Positions 27,760 through 34,982 of a DNA stretch of 64,000 nucleotides are shown piece by piece (the first letter of the stretch is position 1; every line of letters begins with the position of its first letter). Position numbers and translations under genes: made by a program. The stretch lies in NCBI GenBank assembly GCA_016717145.1, contig JADKGD010000015.1, forward strand, positions 109,101 through 173,100. Reading direction: 5' to 3'. The stretch comes from Saprospiraceae bacterium. GTDB taxonomy: Bacteria; Bacteroidota; Bacteroidia; Chitinophagales; Saprospiraceae. Below the pieces are notes generated by a model that was not told the DNA's origin, searched no databases, and saw only the letters and a program-made list of their open reading frames with translations.

Positions 27760-27847
27760 GGAGAGTTGTCCGAGTGGTTTAAGGAGCACGCTTGGAAAGC
27801 GTGTATACCTCGAAAGGGTATCGAGGGTTCGAATCCCTCACTCTCCG
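27760..27847 (+). tRNA. tRNA-Ser (anticodon GGA)
   Basis: An 88-nt tRNA with a 7-bp acceptor stem (GGAGAGT with ACTCTCC), a discriminator G, and a 5-bp anticodon stem (CACGC/GCGTG) with loop TTGGAAA and anticodon GGA at 27794-27796. It has the long variable arm expected of tRNA-Ser and a T arm containing GGTTCGAATCC. CCA is not encoded (GCAA follows). It reads UCC and UCU codons. Confidence 0.97.
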
Positions 27848-27938
27848 CAAAAATAATTGTCTGAAATTTGACAATAATAAATTAATTCATATTTTTAACC
27901 TTTAATTTTAATTATTTTAAAACGTAAATTAACAAATC

Positions 27939-28688
27939 ATGCGAAAACTTTTATTTTTAATTGGGGTATTTATGGTCGCAGCAGCTGTTGGCGCCAATGA
28001 TGTAATGGCTCAGGATGCTGCTACAGGGGCTGCGGCGGCTGCTCCGGTATCAGCAGGTGCATTTCAGGTACTTAAAGAAAAATTTATTGAGGGTGACTGG
28101 TTATGGATGAGCCCGGTACTGGCGTGTTTGATATTTGGTCTTGCTTTTTGTATAGAGAGAATTATCACATTAAATGTTGCTTCTACCAATACAGATGTAC
28201 TTCTAAGTAAAATTGAAGACAAATTGTCAAGTGGAGATGTAGAAGGTGCAAAAAGTATTGCAAAAGCTACGCCCGGCCCTGCTGCAAGTGTACTTTATGA
28301 AGGTCTAAGAAACCATGCCGGTGGTGTAGATGCTGTTGAAAAAGCAATTGTTTCATACGGTTCCGTACAAATGGGCTTATTGGAAAAAGGGTTGATCTGG
28401 ATATCTCTATTTATTGCCTTATCACCGATGTTGGGATTCTTAGGAACCGTTATTGGTATGATTCAGGCATTTGACAAGATTCAGGCAGCTGGTGATATAT
28501 CTCCAACTGTGGTTGCAGGTGGTATTAAAGTGGCACTTTTGACAACGGTATTTGGACTTATTGCAGCCATGATACTTCAGGTTTTTTATAATTATATCAT
28601 TTCAAAAATTGATACGATTGTAAATAAAATGGAAGAGTCTTCTATCGGTTTGGTTGAGGTAATGTCCCGAAATAAAGTTTTCAAATAA
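27939..28688 (+). CDS. exbB: MotA/TolQ/ExbB proton channel family protein
   Basis: The proton-channel subunit of a Ton-type energiser that uses the inner-membrane proton gradient to drive TonB-dependent uptake. A cleavable or anchoring N-terminus (LIGVFMVAAAVGANDVMAQ) is followed by an Ala/Gly-rich linker, then three transmembrane helices: near residue 60 (SPVLACLIFGLAFCIERI), near 150 (LIWISLFIALSPMLGFLGTVIGMI, with the family TxxGLLGTVxG-type motif) and near 195 (GIKVALLTTVFGLIAAMILQVF). The 249 residues are usual. It is followed by an unknown membrane protein and two ExbD genes within one operon. Confidence 0.93.
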   Translation: MRKLLFLIGVFMVAAAVGANDVMAQDAATGAAAAAPVSAGAFQVLKEKFIEGDWLWMSPVLACLIFGLAFCIERIITLNVASTNTDVLLSKIEDKLSSGDVEGAKSIAKATPGPAASVLYEGLRNHAGGVDAVEKAIVSYGSVQMGLLEKGLIWISLFIALSPMLGFLGTVIGMIQAFDKIQAAGDISPTVVAGGIKVALLTTVFGLIAAMILQVFYNYIISKIDTIVNKMEESSIGLVEVMSRNKVFK

Positions 28689-28713
28689 TTGATGACAGCA
28701 TAATATTAATAAA

Positions 28714-29214
28714 ATGACAAAGTTATATAATTATTTAATAAAAGATGGTGACGCCATCGCTGTCGGCTTAGGAGCCATTTGTATAATAATCTTTGCACTT
28801 GGCATATATTTTGGTTCAAATTCAGGTGGATACGTGTTGAGTGAATTGACAGACGCTCCTGACAAATCAAAAATAAACTGTTTTAATGCTGGCTTGATCA
28901 TCATGATTGCTATGATCATTATTTCTATTCTATTGATGGTTTTTGGCGTGATGTGGGATTTATTAAAAGATTTCAAAGCAGGTGTTCAGACCATGATTGG
29001 ATTTGGTGTCATGCTTGCCGTCTTTTTGGTTTTGTATTTTACATCTTCTCCTGATACAGGTGGTAGGTTTGCAGCATACTGGAGTAAAGAGCCGTTTTTT
29101 ATCACTGAAGGGTTAAGCAAATTTATTTCTGCCGGTATTTATACTACCGGTATTTTGACTGCTGTCGCCGTATTAGCTATGGTGTTTTATGAGGTTAGAA
29201 GTATCTTTAAATAA
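28714..29214 (+). CDS. Membrane protein of the ExbB/ExbD operon, function unknown
   Basis: A 166-residue protein with four hydrophobic segments (IAVGLGAICIIIFALGIYFG, AGLIIMIAMIIISILLMVFG, MIGFGVMLAVFLVLYF and AGIYTTGILTAVAVLAMVF). It sits between exbB and the first exbD with 25-nt and 20-nt spacers, so it is cotranscribed with the proton-channel genes. I know similar unnamed proteins at this position in Bacteroidota Ton loci, but no function. An accessory subunit of the Ton motor is a reasonable inference. Confidence 0.75.
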   Translation: MTKLYNYLIKDGDAIAVGLGAICIIIFALGIYFGSNSGGYVLSELTDAPDKSKINCFNAGLIIMIAMIIISILLMVFGVMWDLLKDFKAGVQTMIGFGVMLAVFLVLYFTSSPDTGGRFAAYWSKEPFFITEGLSKFISAGIYTTGILTAVAVLAMVFYEVRSIFK

Positions 29215-29234
29215 TATCTTAAAATAAGTACATT

Positions 29235-29783
29235 ATGGCAAACAAAAAAAATCGTATGAGCAATGAGATCAATGCGGGCTCAATGGCAGATATTGCCTTC
29301 CTGTTATTGATTTTTTTCCTTGTCACGACTACAATAGCTGAAGATAAAGGGGTACTGGTAAAACTACCTCAATACTCAGAGGAACCTCCACCGGAAATGA
29401 AGTTAAACACAAGAAATGTATATTCTGTGTTGGTTAATGCAAATAATCAGTTGCTTGTAAGGGGAGAACCAATGAAAATTGGGGAGCTTAAAAATAATGC
29501 CAAAATTTTTATTGCAAATCCTCAAAAGCTTGAAAATATGGCTATTGACCCGACATCTGCAATTATCTCCATCAAAAATGACAGAGGTACTAAATATGGT
29601 ACTTATCTTGAAGTTTATAATGAATTGAAAGCAGCGTATGATGAGCTTTGGGAGGAAGCAGCCATGAAAAAATTTGGTAAGAATCTTGATGAGCTTTCAA
29701 ATGCCCAGGCAAAGGAAATTAAAAATGCCATTCCATTGGTACTTTCTGAAGCAGAACCAACCAAGTTTGGAGAAGAAAAATAA
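29235..29783 (+). CDS. exbD: ExbD/TolR family biopolymer transport protein, first copy
   Basis: A 182-residue inner-membrane protein with one transmembrane helix and a periplasmic domain. GSMADIAFLLLIFFLVTTTI carries the conserved Asp of the ExbD/TolR helix that takes part in proton translocation. It is followed by a periplasmic alpha-beta domain with the family pattern YSVLVNANNQLLVRG. The C-terminal 60 residues are longer than in E. coli ExbD and rich in charged helices, as is common in Bacteroidota. Confidence 0.92.
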   Translation: MANKKNRMSNEINAGSMADIAFLLLIFFLVTTTIAEDKGVLVKLPQYSEEPPPEMKLNTRNVYSVLVNANNQLLVRGEPMKIGELKNNAKIFIANPQKLENMAIDPTSAIISIKNDRGTKYGTYLEVYNELKAAYDELWEEAAMKKFGKNLDELSNAQAKEIKNAIPLVLSEAEPTKFGEEK

Positions 29784-29810
29784 TTTAATGACAATTTAAA
29801 GAAAGTTGAT

Positions 29811-30284
29811 ATGTCAAAATTTAAAAAGAAACAAGGCAACGCAATGCCTGCAATTTCTACAGCTTCACTTCCGGATATCGTTTTCATGTTGTTGTTTTTC
29901 TTCATGGTTGTAACCAAGATGAGAGATAATGAATTGATGGTATCCGTAAATACACCGCAAGCTTCAGAACTCACCAAACTTGAGAAAAAGACCTTGGTTA
30001 ATTTTATCTTTATTGGAAAGCCCATTCAAAAATTGAAAGATAAGTGGGGCACAAAAGCAAGAATTCAGTTAGGTGATAAATTTGCTACACCTGAAGATAT
30101 TCCTTTATTTTTGGAGCAACATAAACTTACAGTACCGGAAAGCCAACGTCAAAGTATCATATCCTCATTGAAGGTTGATCATGACGTTACTATGGGTATT
30201 GTCGGTGATGTAAAACTTGCATTGAGAAAAGCGAATCAATTAAAGGTCAATTATTCTGCTAAAAAGAAGGAACGAACAAAATAG
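29811..30284 (+). CDS. exbD: ExbD/TolR family biopolymer transport protein, second copy
   Basis: A second, divergent ExbD of 157 residues. STASLPDIVFMLLFFFMVVTKM includes the conserved membrane Asp. The periplasmic domain (LVNFIFIGKPIQKLKD) differs from the first copy. Two unlike ExbD subunits with one ExbB are common in Bacteroidota and may form a heteromeric Ton motor. It is the last gene of the operon and is followed by a terminator. Confidence 0.92.
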   Translation: MSKFKKKQGNAMPAISTASLPDIVFMLLFFFMVVTKMRDNELMVSVNTPQASELTKLEKKTLVNFIFIGKPIQKLKDKWGTKARIQLGDKFATPEDIPLFLEQHKLTVPESQRQSIISSLKVDHDVTMGIVGDVKLALRKANQLKVNYSAKKKERTK

Positions 30285-30318
30285 TTGTTTATTAATTTAC
30301 GTATGATAAGTTTAAAAA

Positions 30319-30349
30319 AAGGAGTAAAAATATTTACTTCTTTTTTTTT
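30319..30349 (+). terminator. Terminator of the exbB-exbD operon
   Basis: AAGGAGTAAA (30319-30328) pairs with TTTACTTCTT (30333-30342) with one G-T wobble around an AATA loop, followed by a T tract to 30349. It lies 35 nt after the last stop codon. Confidence 0.75.
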
Positions 30350-30486
30350 GTGCGTATTTTGTCAGTTTATAACATTTCAGTAAGACAAAGCATAAAGGAA
30401 GTCCAGACTTACTAAGTAAAATAAAAGTGCTACGTCTCATATACTGATTTCTCCAATAATTTAAATCAAATAATGTTTGGTTGAAA

Positions 30487-30586
30487 GCTTAGAGAATATT
30501 GTCCTGTCTTAAAAAACAAAAAAAAAGACGCCCAACATACTGAGCGTCTTTAATAGTTACATATCTTATTACCACTATTTTGGCAT
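30487..30586 (-). repeat. 3' tail repeat of fasciclin gene 1
   Basis: About 100 nt that recur almost unchanged at 32420-32519, including the terminator and the last codons of each fasciclin gene. Only about six positions differ. The coding regions next to it are much more divergent. This may reflect gene conversion or a functional 3' RNA element. Confidence 0.85.
30511..30551 (-). terminator. Terminator of fasciclin gene 1
   Basis: On the minus strand AAAGACGC and GCGTCTTT (30544-30551 and 30524-30531) form an 8-bp stem with a 12-nt loop, and a T-rich tract (A run on the plus strand, 30511-30526) follows. It is nearly identical to the terminator of the second fasciclin gene. Confidence 0.88.
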
Positions 30587-31081
30587 CACTACACCATCGA
30601 TTACATGGATTACTCCATTCGTTCCTTTCAAATCAGTGGCAGTTACAAAAACAGAATTTCCTTTTTCATCTGTCAATTTTACTTTTCCATTGTCCAATGA
30701 TGCTGTCAATTTACCGCCTTGTACAGTCGTCAGTATGGCTTTGCCTTTTCCTGCTTTGATGGCTGCCATTACTGCCGCAGCATCGATATTACCACTCACT
30801 ACGTGGTAAGTCAGAATACCAGCTAAAGTTGCTTTGTTTTCTGGTTTCAATAAAGTTTCCACAGTACCTGGCGGCAATTTAGCAAATGCTGCATTGGTGG
30901 GAGCAAACACTGTAAATGGTCCTGCACTCTTAAGAGTGACAACTAAATCCGCTGCTGCTACAGCTGCTACCAATGTAGTGTGGTCTTTAGAACCTGCAGC
31001 GATATCTACGATATCTTTCCCCTGACCAATAGCAAATGTTGATGCAACACTCACAAGCAAAACAATCATTAATGATTTCAT
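30575..31081 (-). CDS. Fasciclin (FAS1) domain secreted protein 1
   Basis: A small secreted or periplasmic FAS1 protein. The preferred start is ATG 31081, giving the signal peptide MKSLMIVLLVSVASTFAIGQ; an in-frame ATG at 31144 would add a long non-signal N-terminus. The FAS1 fold is clear: GPFTVFAPTNAAFAKLPPGTVETLL (H1 region), ILTYHVVSGNI (YH motif) and NGVIHVIDGVVMPK (H2). FAS1 proteins mediate adhesion or small-ligand binding; the exact role is unknown. A paralogue lies at 32508-33014 with a nearly identical 3' tail. A long imperfect inverted repeat immediately precedes the start. Confidence 0.92.
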   Translation of the reverse strand: MKSLMIVLLVSVASTFAIGQGKDIVDIAAGSKDHTTLVAAVAAADLVVTLKSAGPFTVFAPTNAAFAKLPPGTVETLLKPENKATLAGILTYHVVSGNIDAAAVMAAIKAGKGKAILTTVQGGKLTASLDNGKVKLTDEKGNSVFVTATDLKGTNGVIHVIDGVVMPK

Positions 31082-31082
31082 T

Positions 31083-31117
31083 TTTTGTTTAATTTTTATG
31101 TTAATAATGTTAAACAA
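31083..31117. promoter_or_regulatory. Operator-like inverted repeat before fasciclin gene 1
   Basis: Plus-strand half-sites TTTGTTTAATTT (31083-31094) and ATGTTAAACAAA (31106-31117) are separated by exactly 11 nt. The right part shares a 17-nt identity (TAATAATGTTAAACAAA, 31101-31117) with the operator of the sigma-like gene at 34141-34157, and the spacing is the same. It lies directly before the ATG at 31081, so it may cover the transcription start. Confidence 0.55.
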
Positions 31118-31357
31118 ACGTGATGATTGAAGTATTGTTTTCATTTTATGATATATTTAACGTTTAGATAATTTTACAAAAAAATCAAAGAAGACGAATG
31201 AAGTAAATCAAACTTAACTTGTAAAATTTATTTTTATATTAATATAAAAATTTACTACGACTCTTCAGTTTCGACACTAAATACTGAACCAAAAAATATG
31301 GAAACAAACACCACGTCTTTTTGTTAACCATTGATTTACAGTCAAAAGTAGACCAAC

Positions 31358-32287
31358 ATGACCCGTTCAAAATTATTGCATAGTCTTTTTAACAAATTTC
31401 TTTCTGAAAAAACAAAAGAAAGTAGTGAAAAGGTCATTTTATCAATAGCTATAGCGAGTTTCATTATTCACCTCGTGATTATTTATTTAGTTGATTTTGG
31501 GTTTATTTCTTTAGGCACTTCTTCTGACCTAATTAATAATCCTATCGCTGCTATTTACACACCTTTTTCATTCATTCTACTTTACGAAGTTTATCTATTG
31601 ATCTATTATCTCCCTAAATCTTTTACCACCTATATTAGCAAACAATACGAAATTATGACACTCATCATCATTCGTAGATTGTTTAAAGATCTTTCAAATC
31701 TCACGCTGACAAATGATTGGTTTGCTATTAAAGATGACTTACAATTTACTTACGATTTGGTAACGTCTATATTAATGTTTTATCTTATTTATTTGTTTTA
31801 CAAACAGAACAAACTAAGATACAATCTCGAAGCCATTGATGATATTCAAATTGCTGCTACACTAAAATTTGTAAAAATAAAAAGAGTGTTAGCGACATCA
31901 TTAGTGCCTGTGTTGATAATTTTGGCTATTTATTCATTTGCAAGCTGGCTTATACAAATTATACACCCTGGCCAAAATTCGAATAATTCATTCTCAAATA
32001 TTAATAATATATTTTTTGAACAGTTTTTTACAATATTGATTTTTGCTGATGTCTTATTGTTGCTATTTTCATTTTTTCTCACAGACGAATTTCATAAGGT
32101 AATAAGAAATTCCGGTTTTATTATTTCTACTATACTGATCAGAATTTCATTTTCTACATCGGGATTATTAAATAATTTATTAATACTTAGTGCAATCGCC
32201 TTTGGACTTTTTATCATCATAGTTCATAATAAATTTGAAAGACAAATTGCTCTGGAAAAGAAACAATACATTGATTCGAATAAATAA
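31358..32287 (+). CDS. Polytopic membrane protein of unknown function
   Basis: A 309-residue protein with about seven hydrophobic segments, for example VILSIAIASFIIHLVIIYLV, NPIAAIYTPFSFILLYEVYL, LATSLVPVLIILAIYSFASW and a C-terminal pair. A conserved-looking loop has IIIRRLFKDLSNL. Similar unnamed membrane proteins occur in Bacteroidota, but I assign no function. It lies between the two fasciclin genes on the opposite strand, inside the duplicated segment. Confidence 0.65.
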   Translation: MTRSKLLHSLFNKFLSEKTKESSEKVILSIAIASFIIHLVIIYLVDFGFISLGTSSDLINNPIAAIYTPFSFILLYEVYLLIYYLPKSFTTYISKQYEIMTLIIIRRLFKDLSNLTLTNDWFAIKDDLQFTYDLVTSILMFYLIYLFYKQNKLRYNLEAIDDIQIAATLKFVKIKRVLATSLVPVLIILAIYSFASWLIQIIHPGQNSNNSFSNINNIFFEQFFTILIFADVLLLLFSFFLTDEFHKVIRNSGFIISTILIRISFSTSGLLNNLLILSAIAFGLFIIIVHNKFERQIALEKKQYIDSNK

Positions 32288-32419
32288 ATATACATAACTA
32301 TTAAAGTAAGAATCAATATGATTATTTCCAAATGAAATGGAATAATAAAGCAGGTTAGAGTTTGTTTATAGGCCCAAATATTAAAGCTTAAAAATTGCAC
32401 CAGGAAGTACATTTATTAT

Positions 32420-32519
32420 GCTTAGAGAATATTTTCCTATCTTAAAAAACAAAAAAAAAGACGCCCAACATACTGAGCGTCTTTATAAGTTACATATCTT
32501 ATTCCCACTATTTTGGCAT
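32420..32519 (-). repeat. 3' tail repeat of fasciclin gene 2
   Basis: Second copy of the roughly 100-nt element described at 30487-30586. It begins at GCTTAGAGAATAT and runs through the terminator into the last codons of the fasciclin gene. The offset between copies is about 1.93 kb. Confidence 0.85.
32450..32484 (-). terminator. Terminator of fasciclin gene 2
   Basis: Same 8-bp stem (GCGTCTTT at 32477-32484 with AAAGACGC at 32457-32464 on the plus strand) and minus-strand T tract as in the first copy. Confidence 0.88.
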
Positions 32520-33014
32520 TAATACCCTGTCGATAACATGTATGATACCGTTGCTTGCTTTTAGGTTAGCAGATTTTATAAAAGATGACATGCCTTTTTC
32601 ATCGGTCAGTTTTATTCTTCCATTTTCAAAGGATGCAATTATAATACTGTTATTTATAGTTTTCAGAGGCAAGCTTCCATTATTTGAATTTAAGGCTGTA
32701 ATGATGGTGGACGCTTCATATTTTCCTTTTAAAACATGATAAGAAAGCATGTTAGCTAATAATGCCTGATTTTCAGCTTTAAGATAATTATCCAACGCCC
32801 CTACAGGTAGTGTTTTAAAAGCATCGTCAGTTGGGGCTAAAATTGTAAATGGCCCTGTTTCTTTTAACATTGTTATAAGATCAGCTGCTTTAAGCGCTTT
32901 AACTAGTGTACCGTGATTAGCAAAAGTCATAACTTCTTCAACAACATTTTTTGTCTGAGAAAATGTAAAAGTAGCTGTAAATACGGTCAATAAAATAAAT
33001 AATAATGTTTTCAA
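32508..33014 (-). CDS. Fasciclin (FAS1) domain secreted protein 2
   Basis: A 168-residue paralogue of the first fasciclin protein. The signal peptide is MKTLLFILLTVFTATFTFSQ. FAS1 landmarks are GPFTILAPTDDAFKTLPVGAL, MLSYHVLKGKY and NGIIHVIDRVLMPK. Protein similarity to copy 1 is moderate, in contrast to the nearly identical 3' tail. It has its own promoter (TTTG-N20-TATATTTG) rather than the inverted repeat of copy 1. Confidence 0.92.
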   Translation of the reverse strand: MKTLLFILLTVFTATFTFSQTKNVVEEVMTFANHGTLVKALKAADLITMLKETGPFTILAPTDDAFKTLPVGALDNYLKAENQALLANMLSYHVLKGKYEASTIITALNSNNGSLPLKTINNSIIIASFENGRIKLTDEKGMSSFIKSANLKASNGIIHVIDRVLMPK

Positions 33015-33054
33015 CTTTATGTATTTTAATAATTAATAATAATCTCTCAACGCA

Positions 33055-33086
33055 CAAATATATCCATTGTTTCCATTTTATACAAA
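33055..33086 (-). promoter_or_regulatory. Promoter of fasciclin gene 2
   Basis: On the minus strand TTTG (33086-33083) and TATATTTG (33062-33055) are 20 nt apart, matching the Bacteroidota -33/-7 pattern. The transcript would carry a leader of about 35 nt before the ATG at 33014. Confidence 0.6.
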
Positions 33087-33330
33087 CTTTAACTGTTTCG
33101 CCGCATATATAAATTCTAAATAGCATCATAAATTGACTTTTAGTTTTTCAAATTATTCATTACATTTAAATTTTTATTTGTATAAAAGTTAGAATAATTC
33201 CTAGTGGCGCATAATTATGTATATTTATTTTTTGAGTTATTTGAAGTTCTTAATTTCCTGCAGCCCTAAATATAAGCCTAACCAAATAAGAACGTGATCT
33301 AACCTGCAAAATATTGGATTAACTCAGTCA
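33087..33330. other. Intergenic region upstream of fasciclin gene 2
   Basis: AT-rich DNA with no recognised gene or RNA. Confidence 0.3.
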
Positions 33331-33506
33331 TTTTGTTTAAGATTGATAAGTTTTAAGTAAATACCAAATGCCAGGATGGAAGGTACCCACATTCCTATAA
33401 ATATACCTGAATCTGCTACACCATTGAAATACAATATCTCTGAGAATGATTAATGAAAGAAAAGCTGAAATAAAAAGTAACTTGTCCGTAATGGTAAATT
33501 TTTAAA
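33331..33506 (-). pseudogene. Remnant of a small two-helix membrane protein
   Basis: On the minus strand one frame reads FTITDKLLFISAFLSLII. After a shift, another frame reads GVADSGIFIGMWVPSILAFG and YLKLINLKQND to a TGA at about 33331. Together they match the pattern of short two-transmembrane proteins common in Bacteroidota. The frame change falls near 33425 and an in-frame TAA sits just before the first piece, so it is broken at least twice. Confidence 0.45.
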
Positions 33507-33598
33507 TCATTATTTATTTGTTTTAAATTTTAAAAAGAATTAATGTATATGTTTCGTTGATATAATAAAACGCTCTTTTCCAGTGCTTTAAAGCCTAT

Positions 33599-34093
33599 CT
33601 ATGCTGTCAATGCAGGTAAAGAATAATAGTCACTATAATTTTTCATGATTGTGTCTCTTACTACTTTTTTTGCGTAAAGTACACGTTCTGTCACTGTTTC
33701 TAAGGGTATATTAAAACTGGCAGCAATTTGACTGTAGTTGTATCCATTACGATACATATCAAAAGCTAGTCTGATAGAGACATCTAATGAATTAATATTA
33801 TTAATAATTTTTTTCATCATTTCGTTTCTATCTCGGACATCCGTAGTTTTACTAACCAATATATTTGTAGACTGATTGTCTTCACTTACAACTACAATGT
33901 TCTTATTATCAATTTGCTCGTAATTTTTAATGAATAAATTCATTAGAGTGGTTGTTGTTCCTTGTTTAATAAAAGAACATACCTTATGATTATATTTATG
34001 TTTATGTTTAAATGTACCAAGAAGCATTCTTTGTGAAAAGCTGTTTGAGAATTTACATTTGTATGAGTTTAGGCTAAAATCTAAAGTATCCAT
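33599..34093 (-). CDS. Short ECF sigma-70-like factor with degenerate region 2
   Basis: The preferred start is ATG 34093 (MDTLDFSLNSY), about 164 residues. The C-terminal part is a clear sigma region 4: IRLAFDMYRNGYNYSQIAASFNIPLETVTERVLYAKKVV. The N-terminal part is short for sigma region 2, but TTTLMNLFIKNYEQ resembles the end of region 2 (usually TIMxNxFINNYR). Most of region 2.1-2.3 is missing or unrecognisable, so it may be a divergent ECF factor or a DNA-binding regulator derived from one. A perfect 15-bp inverted repeat lies just upstream of its -7 element. Neighbouring envelope genes are plausible targets. Confidence 0.7.
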   Translation of the reverse strand: MDTLDFSLNSYKCKFSNSFSQRMLLGTFKHKHKYNHKVCSFIKQGTTTTLMNLFIKNYEQIDNKNIVVVSEDNQSTNILVSKTTDVRDRNEMMKKIINNINSLDVSIRLAFDMYRNGYNYSQIAASFNIPLETVTERVLYAKKVVRDTIMKNYSDYYSLPALTA

Positions 34094-34111
34094 GATTCTA
34101 ATTTGATGTTG

Positions 34112-34119
34112 CAAAGATA
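34112..34119 (-). promoter_or_regulatory. -7 element of the sigma-like gene (TATCTTTG)
   Basis: TATCTTTG on the minus strand (34119 to 34112) fits TAnnTTTG and lies 18 nt before the ATG at 34093. The place of the -33 element is taken by the long inverted repeat, so activation or repression through that repeat is likely. Confidence 0.6.
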
Positions 34120-34160
34120 TATTTTGTTTAACATATATTGTAATAATGTTAAACAAAATA
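34120..34160. promoter_or_regulatory. Perfect 15-bp inverted repeat upstream of the sigma-like gene
   Basis: TATTTTGTTTAACAT (34120-34134) and ATGTTAAACAAAATA (34146-34160) are exact inverted copies with an 11-nt spacer. It abuts the -7 element. The same half-sites with the same 11-nt spacing recur before fasciclin gene 1. It is a strong operator candidate for a dimeric regulator, perhaps autoregulation. Confidence 0.75.
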
Positions 34161-34375
34161 AATTTATTTTTAAAATAATCTTATAATGATACTTAAGAAC
34201 TGAGATATATTAAAATATATTTATCAATTACGTTAAATCAAATCAACTAAGAATTACCTTTTTATTAGCTAAAGATCTCATTAAATTTAAACATTATTCT
34301 ATTCAAAAGTTTCAAAAGGGAAAATTATCCATGTCCTTGCGTGCAAAATCCATTTTACGCTCTCATTAGTGACCA

Positions 34376-34383
34376 TACCTTTG
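34376..34383 (+). promoter_or_regulatory. -7 element of the first YHS gene (TACCTTTG)
   Basis: TACCTTTG matches TAnnTTTG and lies 45 nt before the ATG at 34429. A clear -33 TTTG at the right distance is not seen. Confidence 0.45.
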
Positions 34384-34428
34384 CAGTGTCAATATCGACA
34401 AATTATTTAATCATAAAACTTTAGTAAA

Positions 34429-34896
34429 ATGAAAAAGTTAAGTTTAGTGTTTTTAGTTCTCTTGTTCGCTTTGGTATCGGATGTTATCTCAGCTCAGGTT
34501 CAGCCCGTAGATAAGGATCAGCTTGCTATCGGAGGTTATGATGTCGTCTCATACTTTACAGCAAATAAAGCCACAAAGGGCAATGCAGTTTATACTGTTA
34601 CCCACGATGGTGCCAACTATTATTTTGCCTCAGCAAAAAACCAAAAATTATTCAAGAGTGATCCAACCAAATATCTTCCTCAGTGCAATGGATATTGTGC
34701 ATGGGGCGTGGCTGAAAAAGGAAGTAAATTTCCAATCAACCCCGAAACATTTACAGTATCTGACGGCAAACTGTACTTATTTTTTAATGGAGATTTTGAA
34801 GGTCAACCATTCAATACTTTGACTGAATGGAAAAAAGCAGAGAAAAAATACCTTACAACCGTAGAAAGTGCCTGGGAAAAAGTAAATAAATTGTAA
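34429..34896 (+). CDS. YHS domain secreted protein 1
   Basis: A 155-residue exported protein with signal peptide MKKLSLVFLVLLFALVSDV, cleaved near ISAQ. The YHS-like core has AIGGYDVVSYFTANKATKG, YYFASAKNQKLFKSDPTKYLPQCNGYCAWGVA and a C-terminal YLFFNGD. YHS domains are small metal-binding-like modules found in heavy-metal and redox proteins. No catalytic role is proven for this secreted type. A paralogue lies at 40096-40530 in the DoxX operon. Confidence 0.88.
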   Translation: MKKLSLVFLVLLFALVSDVISAQVQPVDKDQLAIGGYDVVSYFTANKATKGNAVYTVTHDGANYYFASAKNQKLFKSDPTKYLPQCNGYCAWGVAEKGSKFPINPETFTVSDGKLYLFFNGDFEGQPFNTLTEWKKAEKKYLTTVESAWEKVNKL

Positions 34897-34982
34897 TTTT
34901 TAAAACACGTATTAGATTAGCAAAACCACAGAATTTGCAAAACAATTTGCATATAAATTGATGACATTTTTTAAAAGCAGAA

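Noticed and set aside
27567..27847. Genomic island attachment site at tRNA-Ser
   Set aside because: No duplicate of the tRNA 3' end, no integrase and no mobile genes were found in the window.
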